A program made the translations under genes and the position numbers. DNA of 54,456 nt, from positions 1 to 54,456 of the forward strand of contig JAUGWO010000277.1 in NCBI GenBank assembly GCA_049724395.1, read 5' to 3'. This DNA comes from Spongospora subterranea f. sp. subterranea. Lineage: Eukaryota > Endomyxa: Phytomyxea > Phytomyxea > Plasmodiophorida. The notes beneath the pieces were generated by a model that searched no databases, had not been told where the DNA came from, and was given only the letters and a program-made list of their open reading frames with translations. The stretch's first letter is position 1; each line of letters starts with the position of its first letter. This document shows, piece after piece, positions 32,921 through 47,500 of the stretch.

Positions 32921-35900
32921 CGCCCCTTCGATTCGAAGCTTACTACGACTTCGTCTCGATGTTTCTTGAACGAGTTTGGTCCTAGTGGTTTAGTCAAGAT
33001 GTCTGGCTGTCATCTTATCTGTACTGCAATATCGAAGTTCGATCGTCAGTTCTTTAACTTGTTCACGAATAAAATGATATCGAATATCAATATGTTTTGT
33101 GCGTCGTTGTGTAACATTATTCTTTCCTAAGAAAATTGCGCTCTGATTATCTTGAAATATAATCACAGGTTGACAGGTCTTCTCAATCATTTCTTGATAT
33201 AAGTTCTTCAACCAAATAGCTTCCTTTGCTGCATCACAGCAGGCCATATATTCTGATTCAGTGGTTGATAGCGCCACAGATTTCTGCTTTGTTGATCGCC
33301 AAGATATGATATCTTGTCCGAACATCAATAACCATCCAGTTGTAGACTTGCGATCATTAACGTCGTCAGCGAAGCTGCTGTCGGCATAACAGGCGATTGT
33401 CTCATCAGGCCTGCCAAACATTAGTCCATAATTTGCCGTTCCCTTCAGGTACTTGAATATCCGTTGGACGTATCTCCAGAGTTGTGTTGTTGGTTTCGAC
33501 ACGGATCGGCTCAGTTTGTTAACGATGTAGGCTATATCTGGTCGTGTCGCGTTCGCAATGAACATGAGTGCTCCTAAAGCTTCTCTAATTGGGTAGATGT
33601 TCGGCACGATGTTTTCGTCTGTAATTTCGCAACCTGTCGCTGGTGTGGATTCTGGTTTGCAATTTACTTGTTTGAAGCGTCTTAGGAGTTGTAGGATATA
33701 TGCACGTTGAGTTATGATTGAGTTGGCTTCTTGGTGTAGGATCTCGATCCCTAAGAACGTTTTTACTTCTCCGAGATCTTTCATTCGGTACGTTGAATGT
33801 AAAATCTGATCGATTTCTGCGATCTTCACTTTGTCATTTCCAGTTATCAGTAAATCATCAACGTAAATTCCAATAATGATGACCAATTGTCCTGATGTAC
33901 GATACCATATGCAAGGCTCGTAACCAGATTGTTGTAAATTGGTGTCTTTCAGTGTCTTAAACAGTGTTGTTTGCCATGCACGGCCTGCTTGTTTAAGTCC
34001 ATATAGGGCTTTGTTTAGAAAGCAAACTTTGTTCTCCGCCCCTGGCTGAACGAAGCCCTCTGGCTGGGTCATGTAAATGGGTTCCAGCAGTTGTGCGTTT
34101 AAATATTGCGGTTCGAAAGTCCCTGTGTGATAGTGGCCATTTGCGTTTCGTTGCAAGGCTCACGATGAATCGCAGAGATGTGTAAGTTAAGACGGATGAG
34201 AAAGTGTCAGTATAATCAAGGCCATACCGTTGGGTAAAGCCCCTGGCAACGAATCTCGCCTTGAATGTTGGATGACCGTTGTCCATCTTTTTGGTAAATA
34301 CCCATTTGCCTCGTATTGGCCTGTGTCCTTCGGGAATAGAGTCAACTAGTGTCCATGTACCGTTTTCTGAGTGTGCCTTCATCTCTGTAGCAGCGGCTCG
34401 CATCCAAAATGCTGAATCGGGGCTTTGCAACGCGTCTTTAAAGGTATTGGGAACCTCCGATTGTGTTGTGTGGTAGTTGCTGTACTGATCGTGACTGAGC
34501 GCCAATGGATCCTGATCGTCAATGGGTTCAGGTGGGCGTTGTCGCGGGAAAGATGATTCGTCAAACGTCATGTCGCGTTGAACAAGCACTTGTTTATCGT
34601 TATCGCGCATGAAGATATACCCTTTGGAGTATTGGGAATATCCAAGAAAAATACCTGGTTCCGCAGTGGGATCGAGAGAGGTTCTTAATGATGAATTGAT
34701 ATGAGAGTATGCGACGCATCCGAAGGTTCGCATATGTCGTACATCCGGTTTGATGTCGCACCATAGTTCATGAGGTGTTCTCCATTGAATCGATTTCGTC
34801 GGTAATCGGTTCTGTGTATAAACGGCATAGCGCACGGCGAATATCCAGAATTCTGGTGGGAGACCGGCATCAATAAGAATCGTTCTCGCCATGTTCATTA
34901 TCGTCAGGTTTCGACGTTCTGCTGTTCCGTTTTGTTGAGGGCTGTACGGTACAGTACGCTGGTGTTTAATTCCTTTTATCAGAAGGAAATCACTCACTGT
35001 CTTGTTGACATATTCTCCGCCGTTGTCTGTTAATAGTATGCTCAGGCGTTCTTTGGTTTCTGCCTTTCCATCAGCTAGGAATCGTTCAATACTTTCCTTG
35101 ACTTCTTCGGGCGATTTGGTTTTTAAAAATGTTACCCAGCACCATTTCGAATAAAGGCAGTTGAATGTGATATAATACTGATATCCTTGACTCGTTGTTA
35201 GTAAATGGGTCCTTTGAGATCAGAGCTTACTATTTCGAATTTTCTTGTCGATTTTGTTGTCCGTTCGGATGGAAATGGCTGGCGTCGGGCTTGGCCTAAA
35301 GCGCAACCACTACATCGCGGTCGTTCGTCGATCATTATATCTATGCCATCGCAGTGTTCTGGTATTTTTCTTAATCTCTCGTCGCAGGCATGACCAAACC
35401 TTTGGTGCGCATTGTGTAGGTTGATTTTTGCTCGTGATGTTGTTGAGTGTGCTTCATGTTCTCTGATTGGTTTCAAGTGGTAGAGGCCATTCTGATTGTA
35501 GGCAGTCAGTACTATTTCACCACTTTCGGTTAGGACATGGAGATCCTTTTTGATGCTAATCTGATACCCTTGGGTAGTCAAAGAGTTTGTAGCGAGCAAG
35601 GTCTTCGTAATATTTGGAACATGAAGAACGTCCGGTATTGATATTGGTGGGGATCTTGATAACGTCAGGGTCCCTTTTCCTATCGCTTGCAGGGTTCCAC
35701 CATTACTAGCAGTAACTGGTGATGGCCTCTTCAAAGTTTGATATTTTGTGAGAAGATGTTTGTCCTGAGTCATGCTCACGTTTGCACCGCTATCAACGAT
35801 CATGGCATTCTTTGACTTCTCCCATTTTCCTTGCTTTGATATGGTATGGAAACCATTAAACTCTTCTTCCTCTATCTCTTCTTGTTCTTGTTGGTTATGA

Positions 35901-36829
35901 TTTGTATATCCCTTCCTTTGGTGTTTTCGTAATTCTGGGTGAGCAAACCAACACTGATCGATTTCGTGGTTTGTTTTCTTACATTTTGCGCATGGTTTGT
36001 TTTTCTTTGAGTTGTTCTTCCATCTTTTTGCCTCGGTGTTCAGAGATTTTATGTCTGGATCTTGATTTCTCGGCTGTTTGGTATCATTCATCGATGATAC
36101 GCCGTCTTGCTCACTAGACAATAATAAGTTTGTCAGCCTGGGAATCGTTGTCACTTGGGCTGCTCTGGCGGCTGCCTTGATCTGCCGGTATGATTCCGGT
36201 AATCCGTCCAGGGTTTTTACACACACCGCTAGTTCGCTTAGTTCGATGTTGTATACTCGCAAATCATGGTGCAGCTCCACTATCTTGTCCAGGTAGTTCT
36301 TCATTGTTTGGGTAGGTTTCTTGGTACTATGAATAAACTGTAGGAACAGTTCTGATGCTTTTGCTTCAGCAGATGTTTCGTAGATTTCGTTTAATCGACT
36401 CCAGATTTGTCGTGTAGTTGTACATGTTGAGACCTGCTTGTACTGGGCTTGTGTCAGTCTAAGGCTGATTTGAGCTGTTGCCAGTCTATCGTTTCTTATT
36501 TCCCAACTTCTGGTTTGTATCGGGTCGTGTAGTAGGTACGTGTCTAGACCCATTATTACGAATTGGGTTTCTAGTTTTCGTTTGAATTCTTCCCAGTTCT
36601 TGCCATCGAATTCTGGTATGAGTTTTAGTCCGGCGTTATATTTTGACAATTCGACTTCTTTGTTTAGCCAATGTTGGCTTGATATATTTTCGACTTGTTG
36701 TTGTCTGGTTTCGCGTCGATCTGGGTTTGTGACTTGATCAGAGTCGTCGACGGGGTTTGCGCTTCGTGTTTCGACCATTTGTATTTGTGCTTGGCAGGAT
36801 TTTTAGCAGGGTGTGGGACTCTTAATCTA

Positions 36830-36944
36830 TTGACCGGTAGCGTATAGATTAGGGCGAAAAGCAAAGAAGCGTTTATATAGAAGTATAAAACCGTACGAGT
36901 AGCAATAACGATCAACAGTACGCTATGATCGTCTCTATCTGACA
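36830..36944 (-). repeat. Copia-A copy 1 5' LTR
   Basis: 115 bp, same TG...CA ends as the 3' LTR and closest to the 5' LTR of Copia-A copy 2 (40,664-40,780). Confidence 0.9.
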
Positions 36945-37714
36945 GATCATCAGCAAGCGTGTCACGCTTTTGTCGTAATCAATGATCAGTAAGGCCGTAT
37001 TGCATCTGGAATCAGTAAATAGTACCACGCGTACCAGGAAACCGCCGACTTTTCCACAGCAATGACCATGACTTTGGAATCGTTATGTCGATTCGGTAAA
37101 CGACGCCTGGACTTATCAAAAAGCACTCAGATATAATGATCGAAGTAACATTTTCCAGCATTTTTAAATGGCTAAGTTGAATGCCCTTTGCCTAGCATGG
37201 AGTAAATTTTTCGACGTCAGTCATGCGGAGAATGTGGTGAAAGTTTTCACATTAAGGAGTTTCTCAGACTCATGTACACACTGTTGTTCGAAATTTGTTT
37301 TGGCAAATCCCGTTGGCAGCTTGCAACTGAGATGGCTTTCATTGCACCTGATCCACCAAATACTTGGAACCTTCAATCGATAGGAAATCGGAAATGGGAG
37401 CAGTATCAGGAAATATGTCAGATATGCAGGTTTACACATATGTCGATAAAATTCACTTGTGAGCGTCGATTGCAATGCGACGATGGAGCATGAAACGCAT
37501 GTGGCAGAATCATCGAAACGAATGATGATGAGTGTTGGGTGTTGGTAATCTGATGAATCACCCAAACCAATCCGAAAGGTTGCATGGAAATGAACATTGA
37601 GATTGGAATCGTGTCTATTTTAATTGATCATTATTTGCCTCAGAAACGTTTGGATGCCACTCAAAAGCCAGGTTTTGCGGTGAAAGATTTTCCGAATCCA
37701 CGTAATTTTATCGC
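36945..37714. other. No recognised feature
   Basis: Between the Copia-A copy 1 LTR and the older copia relic. Several short open frames but no motif that I can assign; part may be the decayed 5' portion of the relic that follows. Confidence 0.35.
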
Positions 37715-38880
37715 TTGTTTGCGCATGTTATGAAACCGCCCAAAGTCATATACCCATTTGAACTTCAAAACCCAACCGGACTGTTGACAGTCAGGAATGG
37801 CAATTGGTGGGTTATTTACATGGAGGAATTCATTAGTAACTTTATCCCATTTCAGGCGCTCAGGTCCGCTGGATTCGAGAAATCTTTTGCAAACTTGGTA
37901 TGCACAAGGAAACACTGCAGTCCTAATTGTTTAAGTCGGAACAATACGAGGCTTGTATGAATGCGCTCATGAGCTAGCTTCCATGAGAAGGTTGTAGCCT
38001 GTTCAGTCGTCAGAAGTTCGAATCGCATACAGATCCTTGATGGACTATCAGCATTTCGACTCTGGATCATGCTTTCCCACAATCAAACTAGTCCTCATTC
38101 ATCATTACAAGGATCCAAAAGCTGCTTTTGAACGTCCGAATGCGATCTCACATGACTCATTTCATCAAACATACTTCTGATGATTTAGCGAAGAAAGCGT
38201 GTCAGAAGAATCACAGCCACTCATAAAAAGCTTTGAAAGGTACAATATGAGATGGATTCGACGATTGCAAAAGAGCCGAACAAAAGATGACGAGCAATGC
38301 TCGAATGGATAATGCACGATGTAGATCGGATCGTGTCCCTTCACTCCTGGAGAATGTGGTGGAAATTTGAGATCACGAGCTAGGCAGATTCTGTATCGTC
38401 CAACGTGACAGGATGCAAGCACTGGCACAAATGAACTCTGTCGAAGTCAATGTCGAGGCAACAGATCCACCAAACGAGTTTTCTGAAGAATGGACTCAAG
38501 CAACAAAACGCCGAATTCATGAAGCCTGCAAGAAAACCAAACCTGGGAACTCTGCCCACTCCCAATTGGATGTTGACAAGCCATCGCTAACAAATGGATA
38601 TTTAAAAGTAAAACCGGATGACGAGGGATTCGTGCACAAATTCAAGGCATGGACTCGTTATTGAAGGTTTCTCTCAACGGATCTACCTTGGGAATTAGAC
38701 TTCAACGAGACATTCTCTCCCGTCGCACATCTCGCATCAGTTCGAATTATATTCGAACTTCGTTCAGTTACGTATTGCTTGCACTGAGACAGCTCGACGT
38801 CTTGTTGGCGCTTTTCTGAGTCAAGATTGAATTCCAGAACCAACACTGTCGGATGGTCCAAGATTGAAGGTTTTATCTCC
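37715..38880 (+). mobile_element. Old Ty1/copia pol relic (Copia-C), heavily decayed
   Basis: The clear part is 38,410-38,870. It shows the copia RT entry region across mixed frames: NQTWELCPLP (the family's NxTWELVxLP), KWIFKSKTG (KWVFKxKxx) and FNETFSPVAHLASVRIIFEL (the family's DYxETFSPVxKxxSIRxxL). Weaker, integrase-like sequence may extend left to about 37,715, and an RNase H-tail-like stretch (RLKHFGNLIW) is found near 39,560-39,640. It belongs to a different family from Copia-A and Copia-B, and has many breaks. It lies between the two inverted Copia-A copies. Confidence 0.55.
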
Positions 38881-40663
38881 TGATAGGAAAGGAGTCATGC
38901 CGACTTTGAAAATTTGGAAACGGATGGTCCAATCAGGCATGTGAACAGACTTCACATGAGTGTGGAACATTCAATTGAGAAATCGCAACGAAATCACTGA
39001 AACACTCAAACTTAAACGCTCAGGACTGGATGCCTGCGAACGTACGTCAGACTGAGAAACTCATTGTTTGTCATCACGACTGACCTAATAGCGCACTAAT
39101 ATGTCGTTCTTTCTGATAGAACTGACATCCTCATTGTTGAACGTTTTCAATGAATCCATTTGATATCTTTCAGGAATTGATACCTCTCAAGAATAATTTT
39201 TCATGTCGAAGTCCGGTTCAGTACAACGGCGCCATTGTAATTGCGCTGACGGCAGAGGCGCTGTGTCGACGACAGAAAAAGAGATGTTCAATCGTCATAC
39301 AAGTTCTGCGAATCCTCAGAGATATAACTTCCCATAGATTGATGATCAGGATTTTGATGGATCGAGAATCGTTCGATTCAATAATTGGTTAAGACCTTTC
39401 GATCATTTGGCTGCATCGAACGGTATGGATCTGTTCATGACTTGCGAGAATCGCCCTATTAACGAGCGTGCCTATGGGATCGCAACTCATGTCTCTGATG
39501 TTCTTTCCAATCCAAATGTATTTTTTGATCTTTCAAGAGAATGTTCATACTGACATGGTGATTGTCAATCGACTGAAACACTTCGGTAACTTGATATGGG
39601 ACGTGCATCTCAAGAAAGGTTACATCGAGGATCGGTTTAATAAACTGGACTTGTCTGAGGAAGTATCCAGATCTTCAACTTTGCTTCTCCAGGAAATTGG
39701 GACAAGGAGGAAATGTCCGACTTCATAACCAATTGAATGATTTTGAGCAGGTGCATGGTAAGATCGGAAAAGCTTGAAAAGGACTTTTCGAACACCTGGA
39801 TTTTACCATGAAACCGCATTGTGATCCAAAGCCCACGGAACTGACATGATGACAATGCTGTACTTGATCTGGAAACAATCGATTCTTGGCTGACCGGAAC
39901 TTTTCTCACCGGTATTGAGTTGAGCATTCGGGTTCAAATCTAAGATGTGCATGTCGACAAGACCTGGTAATCAATTCGAGCAATTGCGTGTCAACTGGGC
40001 AGGTTCTGTCCGACGATCTGAAACTTGTCGCAACATGATTCGAAGCTTTTAACTGATGTCTTGATTTCGAGCAGCAGGTCGGCATTCATCAAGAGGTTGA
40101 GTCGCCTGATGAACTAGGCTGTGATTGACTGATTCAGCTTCTAGCGTCAATAGATTCACCGCTAAGGCAATCTAAACCTTACCAATGACACATTGCTTCG
40201 TCACAGATTCATAGGAAAATCTGTTAAGCGTGGTGCCTGTTGAATCAAATCTGCCTCAAGGGTCATTTTGCTCTGTAACCGTTGTAATCTTTGAAACGTG
40301 ATTGAATGCTGAATGAAAAGCCTTCTGTGTACGTATCTACATACGAGTGCTCAAAGCTCGCGGATACCTTTTACTAGTCATTCGATGTTGAGCTCCGGTC
40401 GAATCTCAAGGTATCTTTTGCGACATAAGCAATTGATTATCCCGTTGGCTTCAGCTGGCAACGAGCGCAACCACTGAAGAAATTTCGTAAATCAATCAAA
40501 CTTTTGGTTTTGTTCATCGCTTTGCAATTTAAATAATTGATCGTACCTTGAATTAAAACGTCAGATTGAGTCTTCGAAACCTTGAGAAAAAATGCCTAAT
40601 CCAAAAATCACAGGCCTGCCAGCTAATCGACTGACAGGAAAAACCAAACTAAGCTGAGGCCTG
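38881..40663. other. No firm feature; possible tail of Copia-C
   Basis: Possible RNase H-end similarity near 39,560-39,640 (see Copia-C) is the only signal. Beyond 39,700 nothing is recognised up to the Copia-A copy 2 LTR. Confidence 0.35.
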
Positions 40664-40780
40664 TGTCAGATAGAGACGATCATAGCGTACTGTTGATCCT
40701 TATTGCTACTCGTACGGTTTTATATAACTTCTAAATAAACGCTTCTTTGCTTTTCGTCCTAATCTATACGCTACCGGTCA
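40664..40780 (+). repeat. Copia-A copy 2 5' LTR
   Basis: 117 bp, starts TGTCAGATAGAGACGATC and ends CTACCGGTCA. Confidence 0.9.
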
Positions 40781-43700
40781 ATAGATTAAGAGTCCCACAC
40801 CCTGCTAAAAATCCTGCCAAGCACAAATACAAATGGTCGAAACACGAAGCGCAAACCCCGTCGACGACTCTGATCAAGTCACAAACCCAGATCGACGCGA
40901 AACCAGACAACAACAAGTCGAAAATATATCAAGCCAACATTGGCTAAACAAAGAAGTCGAATTGTCAAAATATAACGCCGGACTAAAACTCATACCAGAA
41001 TTCGATGGCAAGAACTGGGAAGAATTCAAACGAAAACTAGAAACCCAATTCGTAATAATGGGTCTAGACACGTACCTACTACACGACCCGATACAAACCA
41101 GAAGTTGGGAAATAAGAAACGATAGACTGGCAACAGCTCAAATCAGCCTTAGACTGACACAAGCCCAGTACAAGCAGGTCTCAACATGTACAACTACACG
41201 ACAAATCTGGAGTGTCGATTAAACGAAATCTACGAAACATCTGCTGAAGCAAAAGCATCAGAACTGTTCCTACAGTTTATTCATAGTACCAAGAAACCTA
41301 CCCAAACAATGAAGAACTACCTGGACAAGATAGTGGAGCTGCACCATGATTTGCGAGTATACAACATCGAACTAAGCGAACTAGCGGTGTGTGTAAAAAC
41401 CCTGGACGGATTACCGGAATCATACCGGCAGATCAAGGCAGCCGCCAGAGCAGCCCAAGTGACAACGATTCCCAGGCTGACAAACTTATTACTGTCTAGT
41501 GAGCAAGACGGCGTATCATCGATGAATGATACCAAACAGCCGAGAAATCAAGATCCAGACATAAAATCTCTGAACACCGAGGCAAAAAGATGGAAGAACA
41601 ACTCAAAGAAAAACAAACCATGCGCAAAATGTAAGAAAACAAACCACGAAATCGATCAGTGTTGGTTTGCTCACCCAGAATTACGAAAACACCAAAGGAA
41701 GGGATATACAAATCATAACCAACAAGAACAAGAAGAGATAGAGGAAGAAGAGTTTAATGGTTGTCCATACCATATCAAAGCAAGGAAAATGGGAGAAGTC
41801 AAAGAATGCCATGATCGTTGATAGCGGTGCAAACGTGAGCATGACTCAGGACAAACATCTTCTCACAAAATATCAAACTTTGAAGAGGCCATCACCAGTT
41901 ACTGCTAGTAATGGTGGAACCCTGCAAGCGATAGGAAAAGGGACCCTGACGTTATCAAGATCCCCACCAATATCAATACCGGACGTTCTTCATGTTCCAA
42001 ATATTACGAAGACCTTGCTCGCTACAAACTCTTTGACTACCCAAGGGTATCAGATTAGCATCAAAAAGGATCTCCATGTCCTAACCGAAAGTGGTGAAAT
42101 AGTACTGACTGCCTACAATCAGAATGGCCTCTACCACTTGAAACCAATCAGAGAACATGAAGCACACTCAACAACATCACGAGCAAAAATCAACCTACAC
42201 AATGCGCACCAAAGGTTTGGTCATGCCTGCGACGAGAGATTAAGAAAAATACCAGAACACTGCGATGGCATAGATATAATGATCGACGAACGACCGCGAT
42301 GTAGTGGTTGCGCTTTAGGCCAAGCCCGACGCCAGCCATTTCCATCCGAACGGACAACAAAATCGACAAGAAAATTCGAAATAGTAAGCTCTGATCTCAA
42401 AGGACCCTTACTAACAACGAGTCAAGGATATCAGTATTATATCACATTCAACTGCCTTTATTCGAAATGGTGCTGGGTAACATTTTTAAAAACCAAATCG
42501 CCCGAAGAAGTCAAGGAAAGTATTGAACGATTCCTAGCTGATGGAAAGGCAGAAACCAAAGAACGCCTGAGCATACTATTAACAGACAACGGCGGAGAAT
42601 ATGTCAACAAGACAGTGAGTGATTTCCTTCTGATAAAAGGAATTAAACACCAGCGTACTGTACCGTACAGCCCTCAACAAAACGGAACAGCAGAACGTCG
42701 AAACCTGACGATAATGAACATGGCGAGAACGATTCTTATTGATGCCGGTCTCCCACCAGAATTCTGGATATTCGCCGTGCGCTATGCCGTTTATACACAG
42801 AACCGATTACCGACGAAATCGATTCAATGGAGGACACCTCATGAACTATGGTGCGACATCAAACCGGATGTACGACATATGCGAACCTTCGGATGCGTCG
42901 CATACTCTCATATCAATTCATCATTAAGAACCTCTCTCGATCCCACTGCGGAACCAGGTATTTTTCTTGGATATTCCCAATACTCCAAAGGGTACATCTT
43001 CATGCGCGATAACGATAAACAAGTGCTTGTTCGACGCGACATGACGTTTGACGAATCATCTTTACCGCGACAACGCCCACCTGAACCCACTGACGATCAG
43101 GATCCATTGGCGCTCAGTCACGATCAGTACAGCAACTACCACACAACACAATCGGAGGTTCCCAATACCTTTAAAGACGCGTTGCAAAGCCCCGATTCAG
43201 CATTTTGGATGCGAGCCGCTGCTACAGAGATGAAGGCACACTCAGAAAACGGTACATGGACACTAGTTGACTCTATTCCCGAAGGACACAGGCCAATACG
43301 AGGCAAATGGGTATTTACCAAAAAGATGGACAACGGTCATCCAACATTCAAGGCGAGATTCGTTGCCAGGGGCTTTACCCAACGGTATGGCCTTGATTAT
43401 ACAGACACTCTTCTCATCCGTCTTAACTTACACATCTCTGCGATTCATCGTGAGCCTTGCAACGAAACGCAAATGGCCACTATCACACAGGGACTTTCGA
43501 ACCGCATATTTAAACGCACAACTGCTGGAACCCATTTACATGACCCAGCCAGAGGGCTTCGTTCAGCCAGGGGCGGAGAACAAAGTTTGCTTTCTAAACA
43601 AAGCCCTATATGGACTTAAACAAGCAGGCCGTGCATGGCAAACAACCCTGTTTAAGACACTGAAAGACACCAATTTACAACAATCTGGTTACGAGCCTTG

Positions 43701-44528
43701 CATATGGTATCGTACATCAGGACAATTGGTCATCATTATTGGAATTTACGTTGATGATTTACTGATAACTGGAAATGACAAAGTGAAGATCGCAGAAATC
43801 GATCAGATTTTACATTCAACGTACCGAATGAAAGATCTCGGAGAAGTAAAAACGTTCTTAGGGATCGAGATCCTACACCAAGAAGCCAACTCAATCATAA
43901 CTCAACGTGCATATATCCTACAACTCCTAAGACGCTTCAAACAAGTAACATTGCAAACCAGAATCCACACCAGCGACAGGTTGCGAAATTACAGACGAAA
44001 ACATCGTGCCGAACATCTACCCAATTAGAGAAGCTTTAGGAGCACTCATGTTCATTGCGAACGCGACACGACCAGATATAGCCTACATCGTTAACAAACT
44101 GAGCCGATCCGTGTCGAAACCAACAACACAACTCTGGAGAAACGTCCAACGGATATTTAAGTACCTGAAGGGAACGACAAATTATGGACTAATGTTTGGC
44201 AGGCCTGATGAGACAATCGCCTGTTATGCCGACAGCAGCTTCGCTGACGACGTTAATGATCGCAAGTCTACAACTGGATGGTTATTGATGTTCGGACAAG
44301 ATATCATATCGTGGCGATCAACAAAGCAGAAATCTGTGGCGCTATCAACCACTGAATCAGAATATATGGCCTGCTGTGATGCAGCAAAGGAAGCTATTTG
44401 GTTGAAGAACTTATATCAAGAAATGATTGAGAAGACCTGTCAACCTGTGATTATATTTCAAGATAATCAGAGCTGAGTAATCAGAGCGCAATTTTCTTAG
44501 CAAAGAATAATGTTACACAACGACGCAC

Positions 44529-47500
44529 TCAGATGGCAGCAACATGGAAATAAACCATTGGGAGCACTCAGATGCACTAGCTAATGTTGAATTAACATTG
44601 ACGACCAATTTCAAAGATGATAGCAGACATGTTGTAAACCATTGGGACCAATGAATCACTCAGATGATAGCAGACATCATTGGCCGTTGGAGAATCCACA
44701 ACTCACTCAGATGACCACGGCGAGACATTTAATATGTGGCATGACCAATCACTCAGATGACAACAGAATGGAATAAACCATTTGATACCCATGTTGCGAA
44801 AGACCAACTGAAGATCAGATGATAGCAGACATGTTGAATAAACCATTGGGCAAAACTCAGATGACAGCAGACATGTTGAATAAACCATTGGGACCAAACT
44901 CACTCAGATGATAGCAGACATGTTGAATAAACCATTGGGACCAAACTCACTCTTGATGATAGCAGACATGTTGAATAAACCATTGGGACCAAACTCACTC
45001 AGTGACAGCAGACATGTTGAATAAACCATTGGGACCAAACTCACTCAGATGCAGACATGTTGAATAAACCATTGGGACTCACTCAGATGATAGCAGACAT
45101 GTTGAATAAACCATTGGGACCAAAGTCACTCAGATGATAGCAGACATGTTGAATAAACCATTGGGTCCAAAACTCAGAAAATTGCAGTACATGGTTGAAG
45201 AAATCCATTGGGAGGTTCACTCAGATGATAGCAGACAGTTGAATAAACCATTGGGACCAAACTCACTCAGATGATAGCAGACATGTTGAATAAACCATTG
45301 GGACCAAACTCACTGAATGATAGCAGACATGTTGAATAAACCATTGGGACCAAACTCACTCAGATGATAGCAGACATGTTGTAAACCATTGGGACCAAAC
45401 TCACTCAGATGATAGCAGACATGTTGAATAAACCATTGGGACCAAACGCACCGGGCGACAGATGATGAAGCAGACATGTTGAATAAACCATTGGGACCAA
45501 ACTGGCATCAGATGATAGCAACATGTTGAATAAACCATTGGGACCAAACTCACTCAATGATAGCAGACATGTTGAATAAACCATTGGGACCAGGACTCAC
45601 TCAGATGACAGCAGTCATCAACCATTGAATAAACCATTGGGAACCATTGGGCCCAAACTCACTCAGATGATAGCAGACATGTTGAATAAACCATTGGGAC
45701 CAAACTCACTCAGATGATAGCAGACATGTTGAATAAACCATTGGGACCAAACTCACTCAGATGATAGCAGACATGTTGAATAAACCATTGGGACCAAACT
45801 CACTCAGATGATAGCAGACATGTTGAATAAACCATTGGGACCAAACTCACTCAGATGACAGCAGACATGTTGAATAAACCATTGGGACCAAACTCACTCA
45901 GATGATAGCAGACATGTTGAATAAACCATTGACCAAACTCACTCAGATGATAGCAGACATGTTGAATAAAAACTCACTCAGATGATAGCAGACATGTTGA
46001 ATAAACCATTGGGACCAAACTCACTCAGATGATAGCAGACATGTTGAATAAACCATTGGGACCAAACTCACTCAGATGACAGCAGACATGTTGAATAAAC
46101 CATTGGGACCAAACTCACTCAGATGATAGCAGACATGTTGAATAAACCATTGGGACCAAACTCACTCAGAGCAGTCATTGTTGAATAAACCATTGGGACC
46201 AAACTCACTAGCAGCAGTCATGTTGAATAAACCATTGGGACCAAACTCACTCAGATGATAGCAGACATGTTGAATAAACCATTGGGACCAAACTCACTCA
46301 GATGATAGCTGACATGTTGAATAAACCATTGGGACCAAACTCACTCAGATGATAGCAGACATGTTGAATAAACCATTGGGACCAAACTCACTCAGATGAT
46401 AGCAGACATGTTGAATAAACCATTGGGACCAAACTCACTCAGATGATAGCAGACATGTTGAATAAACCATTGGGACCAAACTCACTCAGATGATAGCAGA
46501 CATGTTGAATAAACCATTGGGACCAAACTCACTTGACAGATGACAGCAGACATGTTGAATAAACCATTGGGACCAAACTCACTCAGATGATAGCAGACAT
46601 GTTGAATAAACCATTGGGACCAAACTCACTCAGATGATAGCAGACATGTTGAATAAACCATTGGGACCAAACTCACTCAGATGACAGCAGACATGTTGAA
46701 TAAACCATTGGGACCAAACTCACTCAGATGATAGCAGACATGTTGAATAAACCATTGGGACCAAACTCACCAGCAACTCACTCAGATGATAGCAGACATG
46801 TTGAATAAACCATTGGGACCAAAACTCACTAAACCAGACCAAACTCATGATAGCAGACATGTTGAATAAACCATTGGGACCAAACTCACTCAGATGATAG
46901 CAGACATGTTGAATAAACCATTGGGACCAAACTCACTCAGATGATAGCAGACATGTTGAATAAACCATTGGGACCAAACTCACTCAGATGATAGCAGACA
47001 GAATAAACCATTGTTCAGATGATAGCAGACATGTTGAATAAACCATTGGGACCAAACTCACTCAGATGATAGCAGACATGTTGAATAAACCATTGGGACC
47101 AAACTCACTCAGATGATAGCAGACATGTTGAATAAACCATTGGGACCAAACTCACTCAGATGATAGCAGACATGTTGAATAAACCATTGGGACCAAACTC
47201 ACTCAGATGATAGCAGACATGTTGAATAAACCATTGGGACCAAACTCACTCAGATGACAGCAGACATGTTGAATAAACCATTTGGGACCAAACTCACTCA
47301 GATGATAGCAGACATGTTGAATAAACCATTGGGACCAAACTCACTCAGATGATAGCAGACATGTTGAATAAACCATTGGGACCAAACTCACTCAGATGAT
47401 AGCAGACATGTTGAATAACCCATTGGGACCAAACTCACTCACTCATGAGAGCAGACATGTTGAATAAACCATTGGGACCAAACTCACTCAGATGATAGCA

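Larger units (their letters stand above)
32817..36944 (-). mobile_element. Ty1/copia retrotransposon (Copia-A copy 1), broken fossil
   Basis: About 4.1 kb with LTRs at both ends, read on the minus strand. Order: 5' LTR (36,830-36,944), gag (from 36,778), CCHC knuckle (CAKCKKTNHEIDQC, about 35,950-35,990), protease (VDSGANVSMTQ, about 35,790), integrase (HHCC finger near 35,310-35,420, TDNGGEY near 35,020, SPQQNGTAERRN near 34,930), reverse transcriptase (YVDDLLI near 33,860), RNase H (about 33,400-33,100) and 3' LTR (32,817-32,920), which follows a purine run (GAAGGGGCG on the minus strand). The protease-integrase-RT-RNase H order defines Ty1/copia. It has about three breaks. The two LTRs differ in length (115 and 104 bp) and sequence, so it is not as young as Gypsy-2. 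No target duplication seen. Confidence 0.93.
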
